From Lentzea cavernae (GTDB taxonomy: Bacteria; Actinomycetota; Actinomycetes; Mycobacteriales; Pseudonocardiaceae), in contig NZ_BNAR01000003.1 of assembly GCF_014653695.1 (NCBI RefSeq), positions 577,528 to 641,527 of the forward strand: a stretch of 64,000 nt of DNA, written 5' to 3'. A model generated the notes under the pieces. It made no database searches. It had not been told where the DNA came from and was given only the letters and a program-made list of their open reading frames with translations. How positions within the stretch are numbered: position 1 is the stretch's first letter; each line of letters begins with the position of its first letter. Positions 1 through 8,184 of the stretch are shown one piece after another. The translations under genes and the position numbers were made by a program.

Positions 1-709
1 CAAGCTCGCGCTGCGGGCGATGCGGGCGGTGCCCGTGTCGCAAGTGGAGCAACCAGTGCTCTACGCCATCGTGCGGGAGCTGTCGCAGAAGGCGCGCCAG
101 CCCATGCCCAGGCTCTTCCTGAGCCCGACGGTCGCACCGAACGCGTTCGCGACGGGCCGCAACCCGCGCAACGCCGCCGTGTGCTGCACCACGGGCATCC
201 TCGACCTGCTCGACGAACGCGAACTGCGCGCCGTGCTCGGCCACGAGCTCGCGCACGTCTACAACCGCGACATCCTGATCAGCTGCGTGGCGGGCGCGCT
301 GGCCGGCGTGATCACCATGCTGGCGAACCTGGCCCTGTTCGCGAGCATCTTCGGAGGCGGCGACTCCGACGACGAGGGCCCAGGACCGTTGGGGCTGCTG
401 CTGATCGCCCTGCTCGGCCCGGTCGCGGCCACCGTCGTGCGCCTGGCCGTGAGCCGCTCGCGCGAGTTCCAGGCGGACCAGTCCGGCTCCGAGCTCACCG
501 GCGACCCGCTCGCCCTGGCCTCGGCACTGCGCAAGATCGAGCAGGGGACGCGGGCGGCGCCGCTCGCACCGGAGCCGGAGGTGGTGTCGCAGAGCCACCT
601 GATGATCGCGAACCCGTTCCGCTCGGGGGAACAGTTCGCCAGGTGGTTCTCGACCCACCCGCCGATCGCCGACCGCATCCGCAGGCTCGAGGAGATGGCG
701 AGGCGTTAA
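1..709 (+). CDS. htpX: HtpX-like M48 zinc metalloprotease, 5' end missing
   Basis: Membrane-bound zinc endopeptidase of the HtpX/M48B family, which by family knowledge removes damaged membrane proteins. The frame is already open at base 2 and the first ATG (base 20) lies inside the conserved core, so the true start is upstream of the window. The zinc site HELAH is encoded at 242-256, and the third ligand is expected in SREFQAD near base 460. Two hydrophobic stretches (about 285-345 and 385-445) fit the family's membrane segments. The C-terminal [10 protein letters not shown] motif is also typical. The stop overlaps the convergent rmlA stop by 4 bases. Confidence 0.93.
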   Translation, partial: KLALRAMRAVPVSQVEQPVLYAIVRELSQKARQPMPRLFLSPTVAPNAFATGRNPRNAAVCCTTGILDLLDERELRAVLGHELAHVYNRDILISCVAGALAGVITMLANLALFASIFGGGDSDDEGPGPLGLLLIALLGPVAATVVRLAVSRSREFQADQSGSELTGDPLALASALRKIEQGTRAAPLAPEPEVVSQSHLMIANPFRSGEQFARWFSTHPPIADRIRRLEEMARR

Positions 710-1578
710 CGCCCGACCTTCGCCACGGCCATCAGGTACTCGCCGTACCCGGACTTGCCGAGCTTCTCGCCGAGCGCGTAGCACTCCTGCGCGGAGATGA
801 AGCCCATGCGCAGCGCGATCTCCTCGGGACACGCGATGCGCACGCCCGTCCGGTGCTCCAGCACCTGCACGAACTGCCCGGCCTCGAGCAGCGAGTCGTG
901 CGTGCCGGTGTCGAGCCACGCGAACCCGCGGCTCAGGTCCACGAGCTGCGCCCGCCCGTCGCGCAGGTAGTGCAGGTTGACGTCGGTGATCTCCAGCTCG
1001 CCCCGCGCCGACGGCTTGAGGTTCCGCGCGACGTCCACCACACCGTTGTCGTAGAAGTAGAGCCCGGTGATGGCCCTGTTCGACTTCGGCTTCGCGGGCT
1101 TCTCCTCGATGGACAACAACTTGCCCGACGCGTCCACCTCGCCCACGCCGTACCGCTCGGGGTCCTTCACCTGGTAGCCGAACAGCACACACCCGTCCAA
1201 AGTGGACGCGTGGTGCTGCAACGTGGTGGAGAAGCCCTGGCCGTAGAAGATGTTGTCGCCCAGCACCAGCGCCACGTCGTCACCACCGACGAAGTCCGCG
1301 CCGATGACGAACGCCTCCGCGAGCCCGTTCGGGGCGGCCTGCTCCGCGTAGGAGAAGGCCATGCCCCACTGGGACCCGTCACCGAGCAACCGCCGGAACA
1401 ACGGCAGGTCGGTCGGCGTGCTGATGATCAGCACCTCCCGGATGCCGGCCAGCATGAGCACCGACAGCGGGTAGTAGATCATCGGCTTGTCGTACACCGG
1501 CAGCAACTGCTTCGAGACGGCCTGCGTGATCGGGTGCAGGCGCGTCCCGCTGCCACCGGCGAGGACGATGCCTTTCAC
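706..1578 (-). CDS. rmlA: Glucose-1-phosphate thymidylyltransferase
   Basis: Makes dTDP-glucose from dTTP and glucose-1-phosphate, the first step of dTDP-L-rhamnose and other dTDP-deoxysugars, in the cytosol. The 290-residue length is normal. The N-terminus has the nucleotidyltransferase signature [11 protein letters not shown] (about residues 8-18) followed by [16 protein letters not shown], both diagnostic of RmlA/RfbA. The start is GTG and overlaps the yajQ stop in a GTGA, so the two genes are probably translationally coupled. No rmlB, rmlC or rmlD gene is in the window, so the pathway cannot be assigned to a cell-wall or a secondary-metabolite role from here. Confidence 0.95.
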   Translation of the reverse strand: MKGIVLAGGSGTRLHPITQAVSKQLLPVYDKPMIYYPLSVLMLAGIREVLIISTPTDLPLFRRLLGDGSQWGMAFSYAEQAAPNGLAEAFVIGADFVGGDDVALVLGDNIFYGQGFSTTLQHHASTLDGCVLFGYQVKDPERYGVGEVDASGKLLSIEEKPAKPKSNRAITGLYFYDNGVVDVARNLKPSARGELEITDVNLHYLRDGRAQLVDLSRGFAWLDTGTHDSLLEAGQFVQVLEHRTGVRIACPEEIALRMGFISAQECYALGEKLGKSGYGEYLMAVAKVGR

Positions 1579-2066
1579 CGGTAGTTGGTGAACTGGAGGG
1601 CGATGCCGAAGTCGGAGCCCTTCAGCAGCGAGATCACGTCCTGCAGGTGGTCCTTCTTCTTGCCGGAGACCCGCAACTGGTCGCCCTGGATCTGCGCCTG
1701 CACGCCCTTGGGCGCCTCGTCGCGGATCTTCTTGGCGATCTCCTTGGCCTTCTCGGACGTGATGCCCTGCACGAGATTTCCCGTGACCTTGAACACCTTG
1801 CCCGAGATCGCGGGCTCACCCACCTCGAACGCCTTCATCGAGATGTTGCGCTTGACCAGCTTCTCCTGGAAGACGTCGATCGCCGCCTTGCAACGCTCCT
1901 CGGTCTCGGAGGTGAAGGTGATCGCCTCCTCGCCGGCCCAGGCCACTGTGGTGTTGGTCCCGCGGAAGTCGAAGCGCGTGCTCAGCTCCTTGGAGGCCTG
2001 GTTGAGCGCGTTGTCGACCTCCTGCCGGTCCACCTTGCTCACCACGTCGAACGACGGGTCCGCCAC
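1575..2066 (-). CDS. yajQ: YajQ family nucleotide-binding protein (UPF0234)
   Basis: Member of the YajQ/UPF0234 family; some members bind cyclic di-GMP, others nucleic acid, and the role here is unknown. I chose the GTG at 2066 because it gives the canonical N-terminus (V/M)[10 protein letters not shown] and has GAGGAG about 7 bases upstream; an ATG ten codons further up would add an unconserved tail. The resulting 163 residues match the usual length. Motifs seen are RFDFRGT near the N-terminus and a C-terminal [16 protein letters not shown]. It is upstream of, and overlaps, rmlA. Confidence 0.93.
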   Translation of the reverse strand: MADPSFDVVSKVDRQEVDNALNQASKELSTRFDFRGTNTTVAWAGEEAITFTSETEERCKAAIDVFQEKLVKRNISMKAFEVGEPAISGKVFKVTGNLVQGITSEKAKEIAKKIRDEAPKGVQAQIQGDQLRVSGKKKDHLQDVISLLKGSDFGIALQFTNYR

Positions 2067-2128
2067 GACTTCACTCCTCAACGATCTCGGGGTCACAGCC
2101 AGCGTCGATGCTACTGGGGTACCCCGAT

Positions 2129-2158
2129 TTGGGGCTCCCCGAAGGGGTTATGTATTGT
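2129..2158 (+). promoter_or_regulatory. Possible promoter for tRNA-Tyr
   Basis: TTGGGG (2129-2134) and TATTGT (2153-2158) are separated by 18 bases, ending about 28 bases before the mature tRNA. Spacing suits a housekeeping sigma-70-type promoter, but both boxes are only partial matches. A small CCCC/GGGG dyad lies in the spacer. Confidence 0.4.
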
Positions 2159-2185
2159 TCCGCCTGCACCGTTACGGCGGTGTGG

Positions 2186-2266
2186 GGCGGGTTGCCCGAG
2201 CGGCCAATGGGAGCGGACTGTAAATCCGTCGCGAAAGCTACAGAGGTTCGAATCCTCTACCCGCCA
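2186..2266 (+). tRNA. tRNA-Tyr (anticodon GTA)
   Basis: The acceptor arms GGCGGGT (2186-2192) and ACCCGCC (2259-2265) pair and are followed by discriminator A. The anticodon loop CTGTAAA puts GTA at 2220-2222. A long variable arm (about 2228-2243) gives the class II shape expected of bacterial tRNA-Tyr. The T loop GTTCGAATC is canonical. CCA is not encoded. A perfect palindrome starts 4 bases after the discriminator. Confidence 0.97.
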
Positions 2267-2270
2267 CATC

Positions 2271-2316
2271 GAAAGGTCCCTGTGACTCAGCGCGCGCTGA
2301 GTCACAGGGACCTTTC
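2271..2316. terminator. 46-bp perfect palindrome, likely tRNA-Tyr terminator
   Basis: Bases 2271-2293 are exactly complementary to 2294-2316, with no spacer, and the central GCGC must open to form a loop. The transcript would form a very stable hairpin immediately after tRNA-Tyr. A T-rich stretch (TTTCTGTTGTT) follows on the plus strand, and the arms begin with GAAAGG, giving a short U tract in the other direction too. It could therefore terminate transcription from both sides, including the MerR-type gene that ends at 2365. Confidence 0.8.
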
Positions 2317-2364
2317 TGTTGTTCGCGGTCGATTCCGGCGGTCCTGGACTGAGCATTGACCGCA

Positions 2365-3159
2365 TCAGGTGACGTGGAAGACCGGCCAGCCGATCTCGGT
2401 GCGCCACGCGGAGGGATCGCTCGAGTCACGAGGGCCGACGAGGTACACCTCCCGCACCGGCCCGGCCACCGACATCGCGTTCTCCACCACCCAGGTTCCG
2501 AGGGCGCCGTAGGTGACGTCGACGCCGTCGTGCTCGCCGACGTGGGTTGCGACGGCCAGTTCGGCGGCGGGGAGGGTCACCGGGTGCACGCGTCCGGTGC
2601 GGGGTGGTGCGGCGGTCGGAAGGTAGACGAGGGCGTGGCCGCGCTCGTGTTCGAAGAGGGCGTTGTCGTAGTTGCCGCCTGGTGGTCCGGTCGCGGTGGA
2701 GCCGACGGCCGCGTCCAGTTCGGCCATCGCGCCCGCGAACCAGGCCTCGACGTCGCCGTGCTCGACCACGGCCTCCACCGCCGCGACCGCGCGGGCGGGC
2801 TCCGCGCGCAGTTCGACGTCGATCGGCGCGGGGTCGGGACGGAGCAGGCGTCGCAGCGACACGACCGCGGCCCGCGTGCGGTCGAGCACGTGTTCGAGGC
2901 GTTGCAGGTGGTCTGCGACCAAGGCCGCCCGGACGCCGGGGTCGGGGGTTCGCAGGATTCGCTGCACGTCGTTCAGGGGGACGTCGAGTTCGCGGAGCCG
3001 GTGGATGACCTGTGCGGTCGGGATCTGGTCTACGCCGTAGTAGCGGTAACCGGTGACGTCGTCCACCACGGCGGGTTCCAGCAGGGCTGCTTCGTGGTAC
3101 CGGCGGAGGGTCCGCACGCTCAAGTGGGTCAGCCGCGAGAACTCCCCGATGGTCAGCAC
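2365..3159 (-). CDS. MerR family transcriptional regulator
   Basis: One-component activator-type regulator of about 264 residues. The N-terminus LTIGEFSRLTHLSVRTLRRY is a MerR winged helix-turn-helix, followed by a dimerisation helix (about residues 75-120) and a C-terminal half resembling the GyrI-like small-molecule binding domain. I chose the GTG at 3159 because conservation begins exactly there; the frame stays open upstream, but that part overlaps the divergent gene and is not family-like. It is divergent from an NTF2-like gene, and the spacer carries two dyads near a TTGACC box, consistent with control of that gene. The ligand is unknown. Confidence 0.88.
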   Translation of the reverse strand: MLTIGEFSRLTHLSVRTLRRYHEAALLEPAVVDDVTGYRYYGVDQIPTAQVIHRLRELDVPLNDVQRILRTPDPGVRAALVADHLQRLEHVLDRTRAAVVSLRRLLRPDPAPIDVELRAEPARAVAAVEAVVEHGDVEAWFAGAMAELDAAVGSTATGPPGGNYDNALFEHERGHALVYLPTAAPPRTGRVHPVTLPAAELAVATHVGEHDGVDVTYGALGTWVVENAMSVAGPVREVYLVGPRDSSDPSAWRTEIGWPVFHVT

Positions 3160-3173
3160 CCGTTCATTGTGGA

Positions 3174-3224
3174 CTCTCCCCCTGGGAGAGGGTCCACGCC
3201 TTGACCCTCCCGCGCCGCGAGGTC
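3174..3224. promoter_or_regulatory. Divergent promoter/operator region, MerR-type
   Basis: Two dyads lie between the MerR gene and the NTF2-like gene. CTCTCCC (3174-3180) and GGGAGAG (3184-3190) are a perfect 7-3-7 repeat. GACCCTC (3203-3209) and GCGAGGTC (3217-3224) are imperfect arms next to the -35-like TTGACC (3201-3206). Placement over the promoter of the target gene is typical of MerR activators; the assignment is inference. Confidence 0.5.
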
Positions 3225-3237
3225 GCACGGTGGGCTC

Positions 3238-3588
3238 ATGACACAGCACACCGAACTGCTCCCGGCCACCGTGCGTGAGTTCCTCGCCGCCCACGTCGGG
3301 CGCGACGCCGACACGGCCTCGTCGTTCCTCGCCGAGGACGTGGTGGTCGTCGACCAGGACGAGACCTTCCGCGGCAGGGAGGAGGTCCACGCGTTCCTGC
3401 GGGACGCCGGGTCCGAGTTCGAGTACACGACCGAGCAGGTCGGTGCCCGCCGCGTTGATGACGCCCACTGGGTGGTGACGGTGCGGCTCGAGGGCACGTT
3501 CCCGGGTGGCGTCGCTGAGCTCGACTACCGGTTCGCGTTGCGGGGTGGGCTCGTCGCCGAACTCGTCATCGCCAACCACACGGCCTGA
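3238..3588 (+). CDS. NTF2-like (SnoaL-type) protein
   Basis: A 116-residue protein of the NTF2/SnoaL cone fold: an N-terminal helix, then FLAEDVVVVDQDETFRG and a C-terminal sheet. Such proteins include isomerases, hydrolases and simple ligand carriers, so the reaction cannot be named. The ATG at 3238 has no strong Shine-Dalgarno sequence and the proposed promoter is very close, so the message may have little or no leader. It is divergent from, and probably controlled by, the MerR-type gene. Confidence 0.8.
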   Translation: MTQHTELLPATVREFLAAHVGRDADTASSFLAEDVVVVDQDETFRGREEVHAFLRDAGSEFEYTTEQVGARRVDDAHWVVTVRLEGTFPGGVAELDYRFALRGGLVAELVIANHTA

Positions 3589-3610
3589 CCGAATCCTTCA
3601 CCCACACACA

Positions 3611-3639
3611 GGGCCTCTGACCGAACAGGTCAGGGGCCC
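3611..3639 (+). terminator. Hairpin after the NTF2-like gene
   Basis: GGGCCTCTGACC (3611-3622) pairs with GGTCAGGGGCCC (3628-3639) with one T-G wobble and a 5-base loop. There is no clear T tract, as is common for actinobacterial terminators. Confidence 0.65.
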
Positions 3640-3677
3640 ATCGTCGTATCGTCTTACACGACCGAGGGGGGATCTCA

Positions 3678-4355
3678 GTGCGCACGCAGATGGCAACCGA
3701 GGCCGGCAGGACGACCGCGCCGAGCGAGGACCGCGCTCTGGTCGGGCCGAACCTGCTCGCCGTGCTCGACGGCGTGACGGCGAAGCCCGAGACCGGGTGC
3801 GCGCACGGGGTCGGGTGGTTCGCCGACCAGCTGTCGGCGGAGATCCTGCGGTTCGCCCACCTCGAGCCGGCGGCGGCGCTCGCGGAAGCCATCAAGCATG
3901 CCGCTGAGCTGCACGTGAGCACGTGCGACCTCGATCATCCCGACTCGCCGAGCGTGGCTGTCGCGGTGGTGCAGATCAAGGACGACGTGCTGCGGTACCT
4001 GGTGTTGGGGGACTCCACGGTGGTGATCGACACGAAGCGCGAGTTGCTCGTGGTGAGTGACAGGCAGACGAATCGCACGGCTGGTGCGAAGGTTGCTGAT
4101 GTCGAGCACGCGCTCACCGGTGAGGTGGCGATGCAGGACGTGCGGCGGGTGGCGGTCCTGTCGGACGGGGCGGCGCGGGCGGTGGACCTGTTCAACCTCT
4201 TCGATTGGCGTCAGGCGTTGGAACTGATGGCGGCGAACGGGCCGGATGACCTCATCCGCAAGATGCGCGCCGTCGAAAAGGAAGACGCCAAGGGTGTGGA
4301 TTGGCCTCGCGAAAAGATTTCCGACGACGCGACTGTCGTTTACCTCGACCGGTGA
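3678..4355 (+). CDS. PP2C-like (PPM) phosphatase domain protein
   Basis: Compact 225-residue protein with the ordered acidic motifs of PPM metal-dependent phosphatases: ED (17-18), DG in VLDGVTA (31-32), GD in LGDST (111-112), SDGA (162-165) and a C-terminal DDATVV (216-221). These suggest metal-dependent Ser/Thr phosphatase activity in the cytosol. The protein is a little shorter than the usual 240-260 residues. Start is GTG at 3678 with an AGGGGGGA element a few bases upstream. No partner kinase or anti-sigma gene is adjacent. It ends 11 bases before the convergent HxlR gene. Confidence 0.82.
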   Translation: MRTQMATEAGRTTAPSEDRALVGPNLLAVLDGVTAKPETGCAHGVGWFADQLSAEILRFAHLEPAAALAEAIKHAAELHVSTCDLDHPDSPSVAVAVVQIKDDVLRYLVLGDSTVVIDTKRELLVVSDRQTNRTAGAKVADVEHALTGEVAMQDVRRVAVLSDGAARAVDLFNLFDWRQALELMAANGPDDLIRKMRAVEKEDAKGVDWPREKISDDATVVYLDR

Positions 4356-4366
4356 TGGTCTGACCA

Positions 4367-4720
4367 TCAATGGCGGGGCGCGGGTTCCACGCCTCGGCGG
4401 CGTGCGATCGCCTTCATGTTGTCCTCGCCCCAGTCGCCCAGGGGGAGCAGCGCCTCGTTGAGGCGGACGCCCAGCGCGGTCAGTGAGTACTCGACGCGGG
4501 GTGGGACCTCGTGGAAGACCTCGCGGTGCACGATCTCGTCCGCTTCCATCTCGCGCAGCACCTGGATCAGCATCTTCTCGCTGATGCCGGAGACGGAGCG
4601 GCGCAGTTCGCCCGTGCGCACGGGGCCTTCGTGCAGCGCCCACAGGATCAGGGCCTTCCACCGGCCGCCGATCACGTCGATCGCCGCGTCGAGGCCGCAC
4701 ACGTAGTTTCGGGGCTTCAT
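4367..4720 (-). CDS. HxlR family transcriptional regulator
   Basis: A 117-residue winged-helix regulator. It has the family pattern: a conserved Cys near the N-terminus (YVCGLDAAIDVIGGRWK), then LILWAL, RFxEL-like ELRRSVSGISEKMLIQVLREME, and PPRVEYSLTALG in the wing. I chose the ATG at 4720, which gives the normal family length and has AAGGA 6 bases upstream; an in-frame start 25 codons further out would run through the operator. It is divergent from an imine-reductase-like/SDR pair. A single conserved Cys in HxlR proteins is often an aldehyde or redox sensor. Confidence 0.9.
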   Translation of the reverse strand: MKPRNYVCGLDAAIDVIGGRWKALILWALHEGPVRTGELRRSVSGISEKMLIQVLREMEADEIVHREVFHEVPPRVEYSLTALGVRLNEALLPLGDWGEDNMKAIARRRGVEPAPRH

Positions 4721-4741
4721 CAGGATCCTTACCGAAAAGTG

Positions 4742-4770
4742 GGTACCTGACAAAATAGTAGGTACTTGTC
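4742..4770. promoter_or_regulatory. Candidate HxlR operator
   Basis: In the 82-base spacer between the HxlR gene and the divergent oxidoreductase, GGTACCTGAC (4742-4751) and GGTACTTGTC (4761-4770) form a direct repeat with a 19-base period. GTACCT (4743-4748) and AGGTAC (4760-4765) also form an inverted repeat. HxlR/YodB-type proteins bind such GTAC-containing sites. The surrounding AT-rich CAAAATAGTA is unusual for this genome and suits a promoter. Confidence 0.55.
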
Positions 4771-4802
4771 GATCCGCCAGTGCCAGAACGAGCATTCAGG
4801 GC

Positions 4803-5621
4803 ATGGGGATCAAGGAAACCGTGAGCGTGCTCGGCCTCGGTCGGATGGGCAGCGCGCTCGCGAAGGCTCTCGTTGAAGAGGGCTACGAAGTGACGGTGTG
4901 GAACCGCACGCCGAAAACCGTCCCGAACGCCAGAAGTGTTGGCACGCCGCAGGAAGCGTTCAAGAGCGATGTCGTCGTCACGTGCCTGTCGACGTACGAC
5001 GTGCAAGAACCGTTGCTCACCAACGAGATCAAGACGCTCGTCAACCTGACGTCCGGTACGCCGGAGGAGGCCCGCCGGACCGCGCAGTGGGCGAAGGCGA
5101 ACGGGGTCGAGTACGTCGACGGCGTGATCATGGCCGTGCCGCAGCAGATCGGGACGGAACAGGCCAGGATCCTGTTCAGCGGCAACGAGAAGCATCACGT
5201 CCTGCACGCGTTCGGCGAGCCGGTGCACGTCGGTGAGGACGCGGGGCTCGCGGCGCTGTACGACCTCGCGTTGCTCGGCATCATGTGGGCCACGTTCGGC
5301 GGCTACCTGCAGGCGGTCGCGTTGATGGGCAGCGAGGGCATCACGCCGGAGCGGTTCACGCCGATGACCACGAGCTGGCTGAACGAGATGAGCACCCTGC
5401 TGCCCGAGATGGGCGAGGAGACGCGGACCCGGCGCTACGAGACCGACGTGTCCGCGCTCGACATCAACGTGTCCGGGCTGCGCCTGCTCACCGAGGCCAG
5501 CCGCGCGCAGGGCCTCGACACCACCCTCCCGCAGGCCCTGCACGGCCTGTTCGAACGCGCCCAGGGCAACGGCCACGGCGCGCACAGCATCGCGAGCGTC
5601 ATCGAGGAGATCCGGAAGTGA
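4803..5621 (+). CDS. NAD(P)-dependent oxidoreductase, imine reductase-like
   Basis: A 272-residue member of the 6-phosphogluconate/beta-hydroxyacid dehydrogenase superfamily. The Rossmann motif is GLGRMG (about 11-16) and TVWNRT follows the second strand. [13 protein letters not shown] and the helical region [14 protein letters not shown] resemble the NADPH-dependent imine reductase group more than 6PGDH proper. The substrate is unknown. The TGA overlaps the GTG of the SDR gene, so both enzymes are likely made together, probably under HxlR control. A paralogue is at 17230-18099. Confidence 0.85.
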   Translation: MGIKETVSVLGLGRMGSALAKALVEEGYEVTVWNRTPKTVPNARSVGTPQEAFKSDVVVTCLSTYDVQEPLLTNEIKTLVNLTSGTPEEARRTAQWAKANGVEYVDGVIMAVPQQIGTEQARILFSGNEKHHVLHAFGEPVHVGEDAGLAALYDLALLGIMWATFGGYLQAVALMGSEGITPERFTPMTTSWLNEMSTLLPEMGEETRTRRYETDVSALDINVSGLRLLTEASRAQGLDTTLPQALHGLFERAQGNGHGAHSIASVIEEIRK

Positions 5622-6352
5622 AGTACCTGGGCAAGAAGGCGGTCGTCACGGGCGGCACGCACGGCATGGGCCGCGCCACGGTCGACAAGCTCATCGAACA
5701 AGGTGCCGAGGTGCTGCTCACGGGACGCACGACAGACAAGGCCGAAGGCATCAAGGCGCACGCCGTGGCGTCGGACGCGGCGAACCTCCAGGACATCGCC
5801 CGGCTCGAAACCGAGGTGCGGGAACGGCTCCAGGAGATCGACCTGCTCTTCGTGAACGTCGGCCACGCGACGCTGACCCCGTTCGCGGACGCCACCGAAC
5901 CCGAGTACGACCGCACGTTCGACATCAACACCAAGGGCGCGTTCTTCACGGCGCAACGCCTGGCGCCGCTCATCAAGGACGGCGGCGCGATCGTCTTCAC
6001 GACCAGCGTCGCCACCGGGCAGGGCGCCGAGGGGCTGACCCTCTACGCGGCGGCCAAGGCCGCGGTGCGGTCCTTCGCGCGCGGGTTCGCCGCGGAGCTC
6101 GCGCCTCGGGGGATCAGGGTCAACGTGGTGAGTCCCGGCTTCATCGACACCCCGTCCATGGGTGTCGTGGGCGCGCCGCCGGAGGTGTTGCAGCAGTTCA
6201 AGGAGGAGGGCGACCGCATCACGCCCCTCAAGCGCCACGGCACGATGGACGAGGTCGCGGACGCCGTGCTGTTCCTCGGTTTCGACGCCACCTTCACGAC
6301 CGGTGCGGAGCTCGCGGTCGACGGGGGACTGGGCCAGGGCGTCAGCGCCTGA
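5618..6352 (+). CDS. Short-chain dehydrogenase/reductase
   Basis: A 244-residue classical SDR. The cofactor motif TGGTHGMG is at residues 11-18; NVG (80-82) replaces the common NAG. The catalytic set is Ser130, Tyr143 and Lys147 (YAAAK), with an Asn at about 104, so the enzyme looks active. The family motif PGFIDTP follows. The GTG start at 5618 overlaps the upstream stop in GTGA. Substrate unknown; its coupling to the imine-reductase-like gene suggests a shared detoxification or metabolic route. Confidence 0.93.
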   Translation: MKYLGKKAVVTGGTHGMGRATVDKLIEQGAEVLLTGRTTDKAEGIKAHAVASDAANLQDIARLETEVRERLQEIDLLFVNVGHATLTPFADATEPEYDRTFDINTKGAFFTAQRLAPLIKDGGAIVFTTSVATGQGAEGLTLYAAAKAAVRSFARGFAAELAPRGIRVNVVSPGFIDTPSMGVVGAPPEVLQQFKEEGDRITPLKRHGTMDEVADAVLFLGFDATFTTGAELAVDGGLGQGVSA

Positions 6353-6446
6353 GAAGAAATCTCCTGACAAAAATCTTCGGGGAAACCTGTCACACCTCCG
6401 TCTCCTGCCGGGTCGACCAGGAAACAGGAGACGAAGGAGAACGAAG

Positions 6447-6875
6447 ATGAGGATCGCGAACCCGATGATGTCGGTGCCCGGCGCCATGAAGGCGATGCTG
6501 GACCTGTCCGCGGCCGCGGCGGCGACGGGACTGGACGCGGACTTCGTGGAGCTGATCTGCCTGCGGGTCAGCATCATGAACGGCTGCGGGGCTTGCATCG
6601 ACTACCACACCAAGTTGCTGCGCAAGGCGGACGTGGCGGACGAGCGGGTCTACGCCGTCGCCGGCTGGAGGGACGTCCCCTACTACACCGACGCGGAGAA
6701 GGCGGCGTTCGCGCTCGCGGAGGAGATGACGCACGTGCAGGTCAGCGACGCCGTGTGGGCGGAAGTCGCGCGGCACTGGACCGAGCAGCAGCTCGCCGGT
6801 CTGATGCTGGCGATCTGTGCGATCAACACGTGGAACCGGCTCAACATCGCGTCACAGCAGAAGGTGTCCGCCTAG
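6447..6875 (+). CDS. Carboxymuconolactone decarboxylase/AhpD-like protein
   Basis: A 142-residue AhpD-fold protein. The redox motif is complete: Cys47, Cys50 and His54 in NGCGACIDYH, as in alkylhydroperoxidase AhpD-type proteins, which reduce peroxides through a CXXC pair. A good AGGAGA lies upstream of the ATG at 6447. It is 94 bases downstream of the SDR gene on the same strand, so it may belong to the same HxlR-controlled unit, and a strong terminator follows it. A peroxidase role is inferred from the motif only. Confidence 0.9.
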   Translation: MRIANPMMSVPGAMKAMLDLSAAAAATGLDADFVELICLRVSIMNGCGACIDYHTKLLRKADVADERVYAVAGWRDVPYYTDAEKAAFALAEEMTHVQVSDAVWAEVARHWTEQQLAGLMLAICAINTWNRLNIASQQKVSA

Positions 6876-6887
6876 GACGGACAGAGA

Positions 6888-6931
6888 GAGACCGGCGCGC
6901 AAGAGCTTCCTCTCTCTTGCGTGCCGGTCTC
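6888..6931 (+). terminator. Terminator after the AhpD-like gene
   Basis: An 18-bp stem, GAGACCGGCGCGCAAGAG (6888-6905) with 6914-6931, has one G-T wobble and an 8-base pyrimidine-rich loop. It begins 12 bases after the stop codon. Confidence 0.8.
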
Positions 6932-6990
6932 AGCGCGAAGCGTACCCCATGTCGAACAAATGTTCGATCATTGGGCGATCAACACGCCCG

Positions 6991-7227
6991 TCAGCTGGCG
7001 GCGAGTGCCGCTCGGCCGTCGTCGGTCAGTTCAGCACAGACGCGAAGGCCGAAGCTGGTCGGCTGCGCGGCGCGCAGCAGGCCCGCGTGCACGAGGTCGT
7101 GCGTCGCGGTGCGGTCGCAGCACGGCAGCCCGTCGACGTACAGGTCGGGCTCCGCACCGCCCGTCACCTCGGCACGTCCCGCGGCGACAGCCCGCAGCAT
7201 CGATCTCGCTCTTCCGCTGAGTTCCAT
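6991..7227 (-). CDS. Small conserved hypothetical protein, possible winged helix
   Basis: A 78-residue protein starting MELSGRARSMLRAVAAGRAE. It has a CC pair in VDGLPCCDRTATHDLVHAGLL and ends LTDDGRAALAAS. The amphipathic pattern and the terminal LTxxGRAAL resemble winged-helix proteins of the MarR/PadR type, but it is too short to assign. I chose the ATG at 7227 rather than an earlier in-frame one because the upstream residues look non-coding and a G-rich element precedes 7227. It is a single gene, convergent with the AhpD-like gene. Confidence 0.6.
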   Translation of the reverse strand: MELSGRARSMLRAVAAGRAEVTGGAEPDLYVDGLPCCDRTATHDLVHAGLLRAAQPTSFGLRVCAELTDDGRAALAAS

Positions 7228-7341
7228 CTCGGCCCCCCGGGAGTGATGTCCGAATCCACTTACCCCTTTGTCGAAATAGAGGCCGGATTCGTTCCACAAG
7301 TACGGGTTCGTTCGGGTTCTTCGCTTGTGTGAACGGGTAGA

Positions 7342-8169
7342 TCATGTCCCACTAGGCCGTTCGGGTCGGGAAGACACGCCGGGGGACGGGCGCAGCGCGG
7401 GGCGGCGTGCCCACACCGTCCAGCGCGGGCGGTAGCCGTTCGAGTACCAGAACGGCGTCGAGCGCGGGTTCGGCAAGGCGTGGTGGAGCAGTGTTGCTGC
7501 CACTCCGGCGTCGTCCAGCACCGAGTGCGCGTGTGCGACGAGAGCGCTGCCCGCGCCCGTGCCGCGCGCATCGGGCCGCACGCCGAGATGGCCGAGGTAT
7601 GCGAACGGCTGCGCTGAGGCGAACCGCTCCATCCACCCCGCGTCCTGCGGCATGTCGACGTAGATCATGCCGACGGGCGTGTCTCCCGAGACCGCGAGCC
7701 ACATCGCCTCGTGGTCGCGGTCGAGGACCTCGGCCAGTGCCGACCGCAGGTGCTCCGCGGTGTTCGGGCGTTCGGTGACCATGCCGAACGCGGTGTCGTA
7801 CCGGACCGTGTGCATGTTCAGGTCGACCACGACGTCCAGGTCGTCCCAGGTCGCCGCCCGCACGCCCACCTCCGACGGCCGCGGCGCGGGGGAGCGGCCG
7901 GCGAGGCGTTCGGCGATCACGGTGAGAGGGGCGAAGCCGCGGTGGATCAGCGGTAGCGCGTCGGCGTGGCTCGGCAACGTCACCACCGCCGCGGTGTCGG
8001 GGTCGCCGGGGTGGGTGAGCCGCGGTTCCCACTCGTCGAGCAGCGCGGGCAGGTCGCAGCCGGGCTGCCAGTGCAACCGGTGCAGGCGCAGGGGTCCCCA
8101 GGTCGCTCCCAGCGAATCCGGATCGGTCTCGGTGAAGGAAAAGATGTCGGCCACGCCCCATCTGAGCAT
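7342..8169 (-). CDS. GNAT family N-acetyltransferase
   Basis: A 275-residue GNAT protein. The acetyl-CoA binding motif A is at about residues 195-210 (LGHLGVRPDARGTGAGSAL), and a typical C-terminal FWYSNGYRP is present. The first 95 residues form a separate, poorly conserved domain. The ATG at 8169 lies 15 bases from the divergent phzF start; a GTG at 8154 (VADIFSFTE) is also possible and would leave more room for promoters. The acyl acceptor is unknown. Confidence 0.85.
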   Translation of the reverse strand: MLRWGVADIFSFTETDPDSLGATWGPLRLHRLHWQPGCDLPALLDEWEPRLTHPGDPDTAAVVTLPSHADALPLIHRGFAPLTVIAERLAGRSPAPRPSEVGVRAATWDDLDVVVDLNMHTVRYDTAFGMVTERPNTAEHLRSALAEVLDRDHEAMWLAVSGDTPVGMIYVDMPQDAGWMERFASAQPFAYLGHLGVRPDARGTGAGSALVAHAHSVLDDAGVAATLLHHALPNPRSTPFWYSNGYRPRWTVWARRPALRPSPGVSSRPERPSGT

Positions 8170-8184
8170 GGCAGGGTCGGCCTC

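Noticed and set aside
3675-5585. A 636-codon minus-strand open frame covering the PP2C-like, HxlR and reductase genes
   Set aside because: It spans three better-supported genes and their intergenic spaces and shows no family motif.
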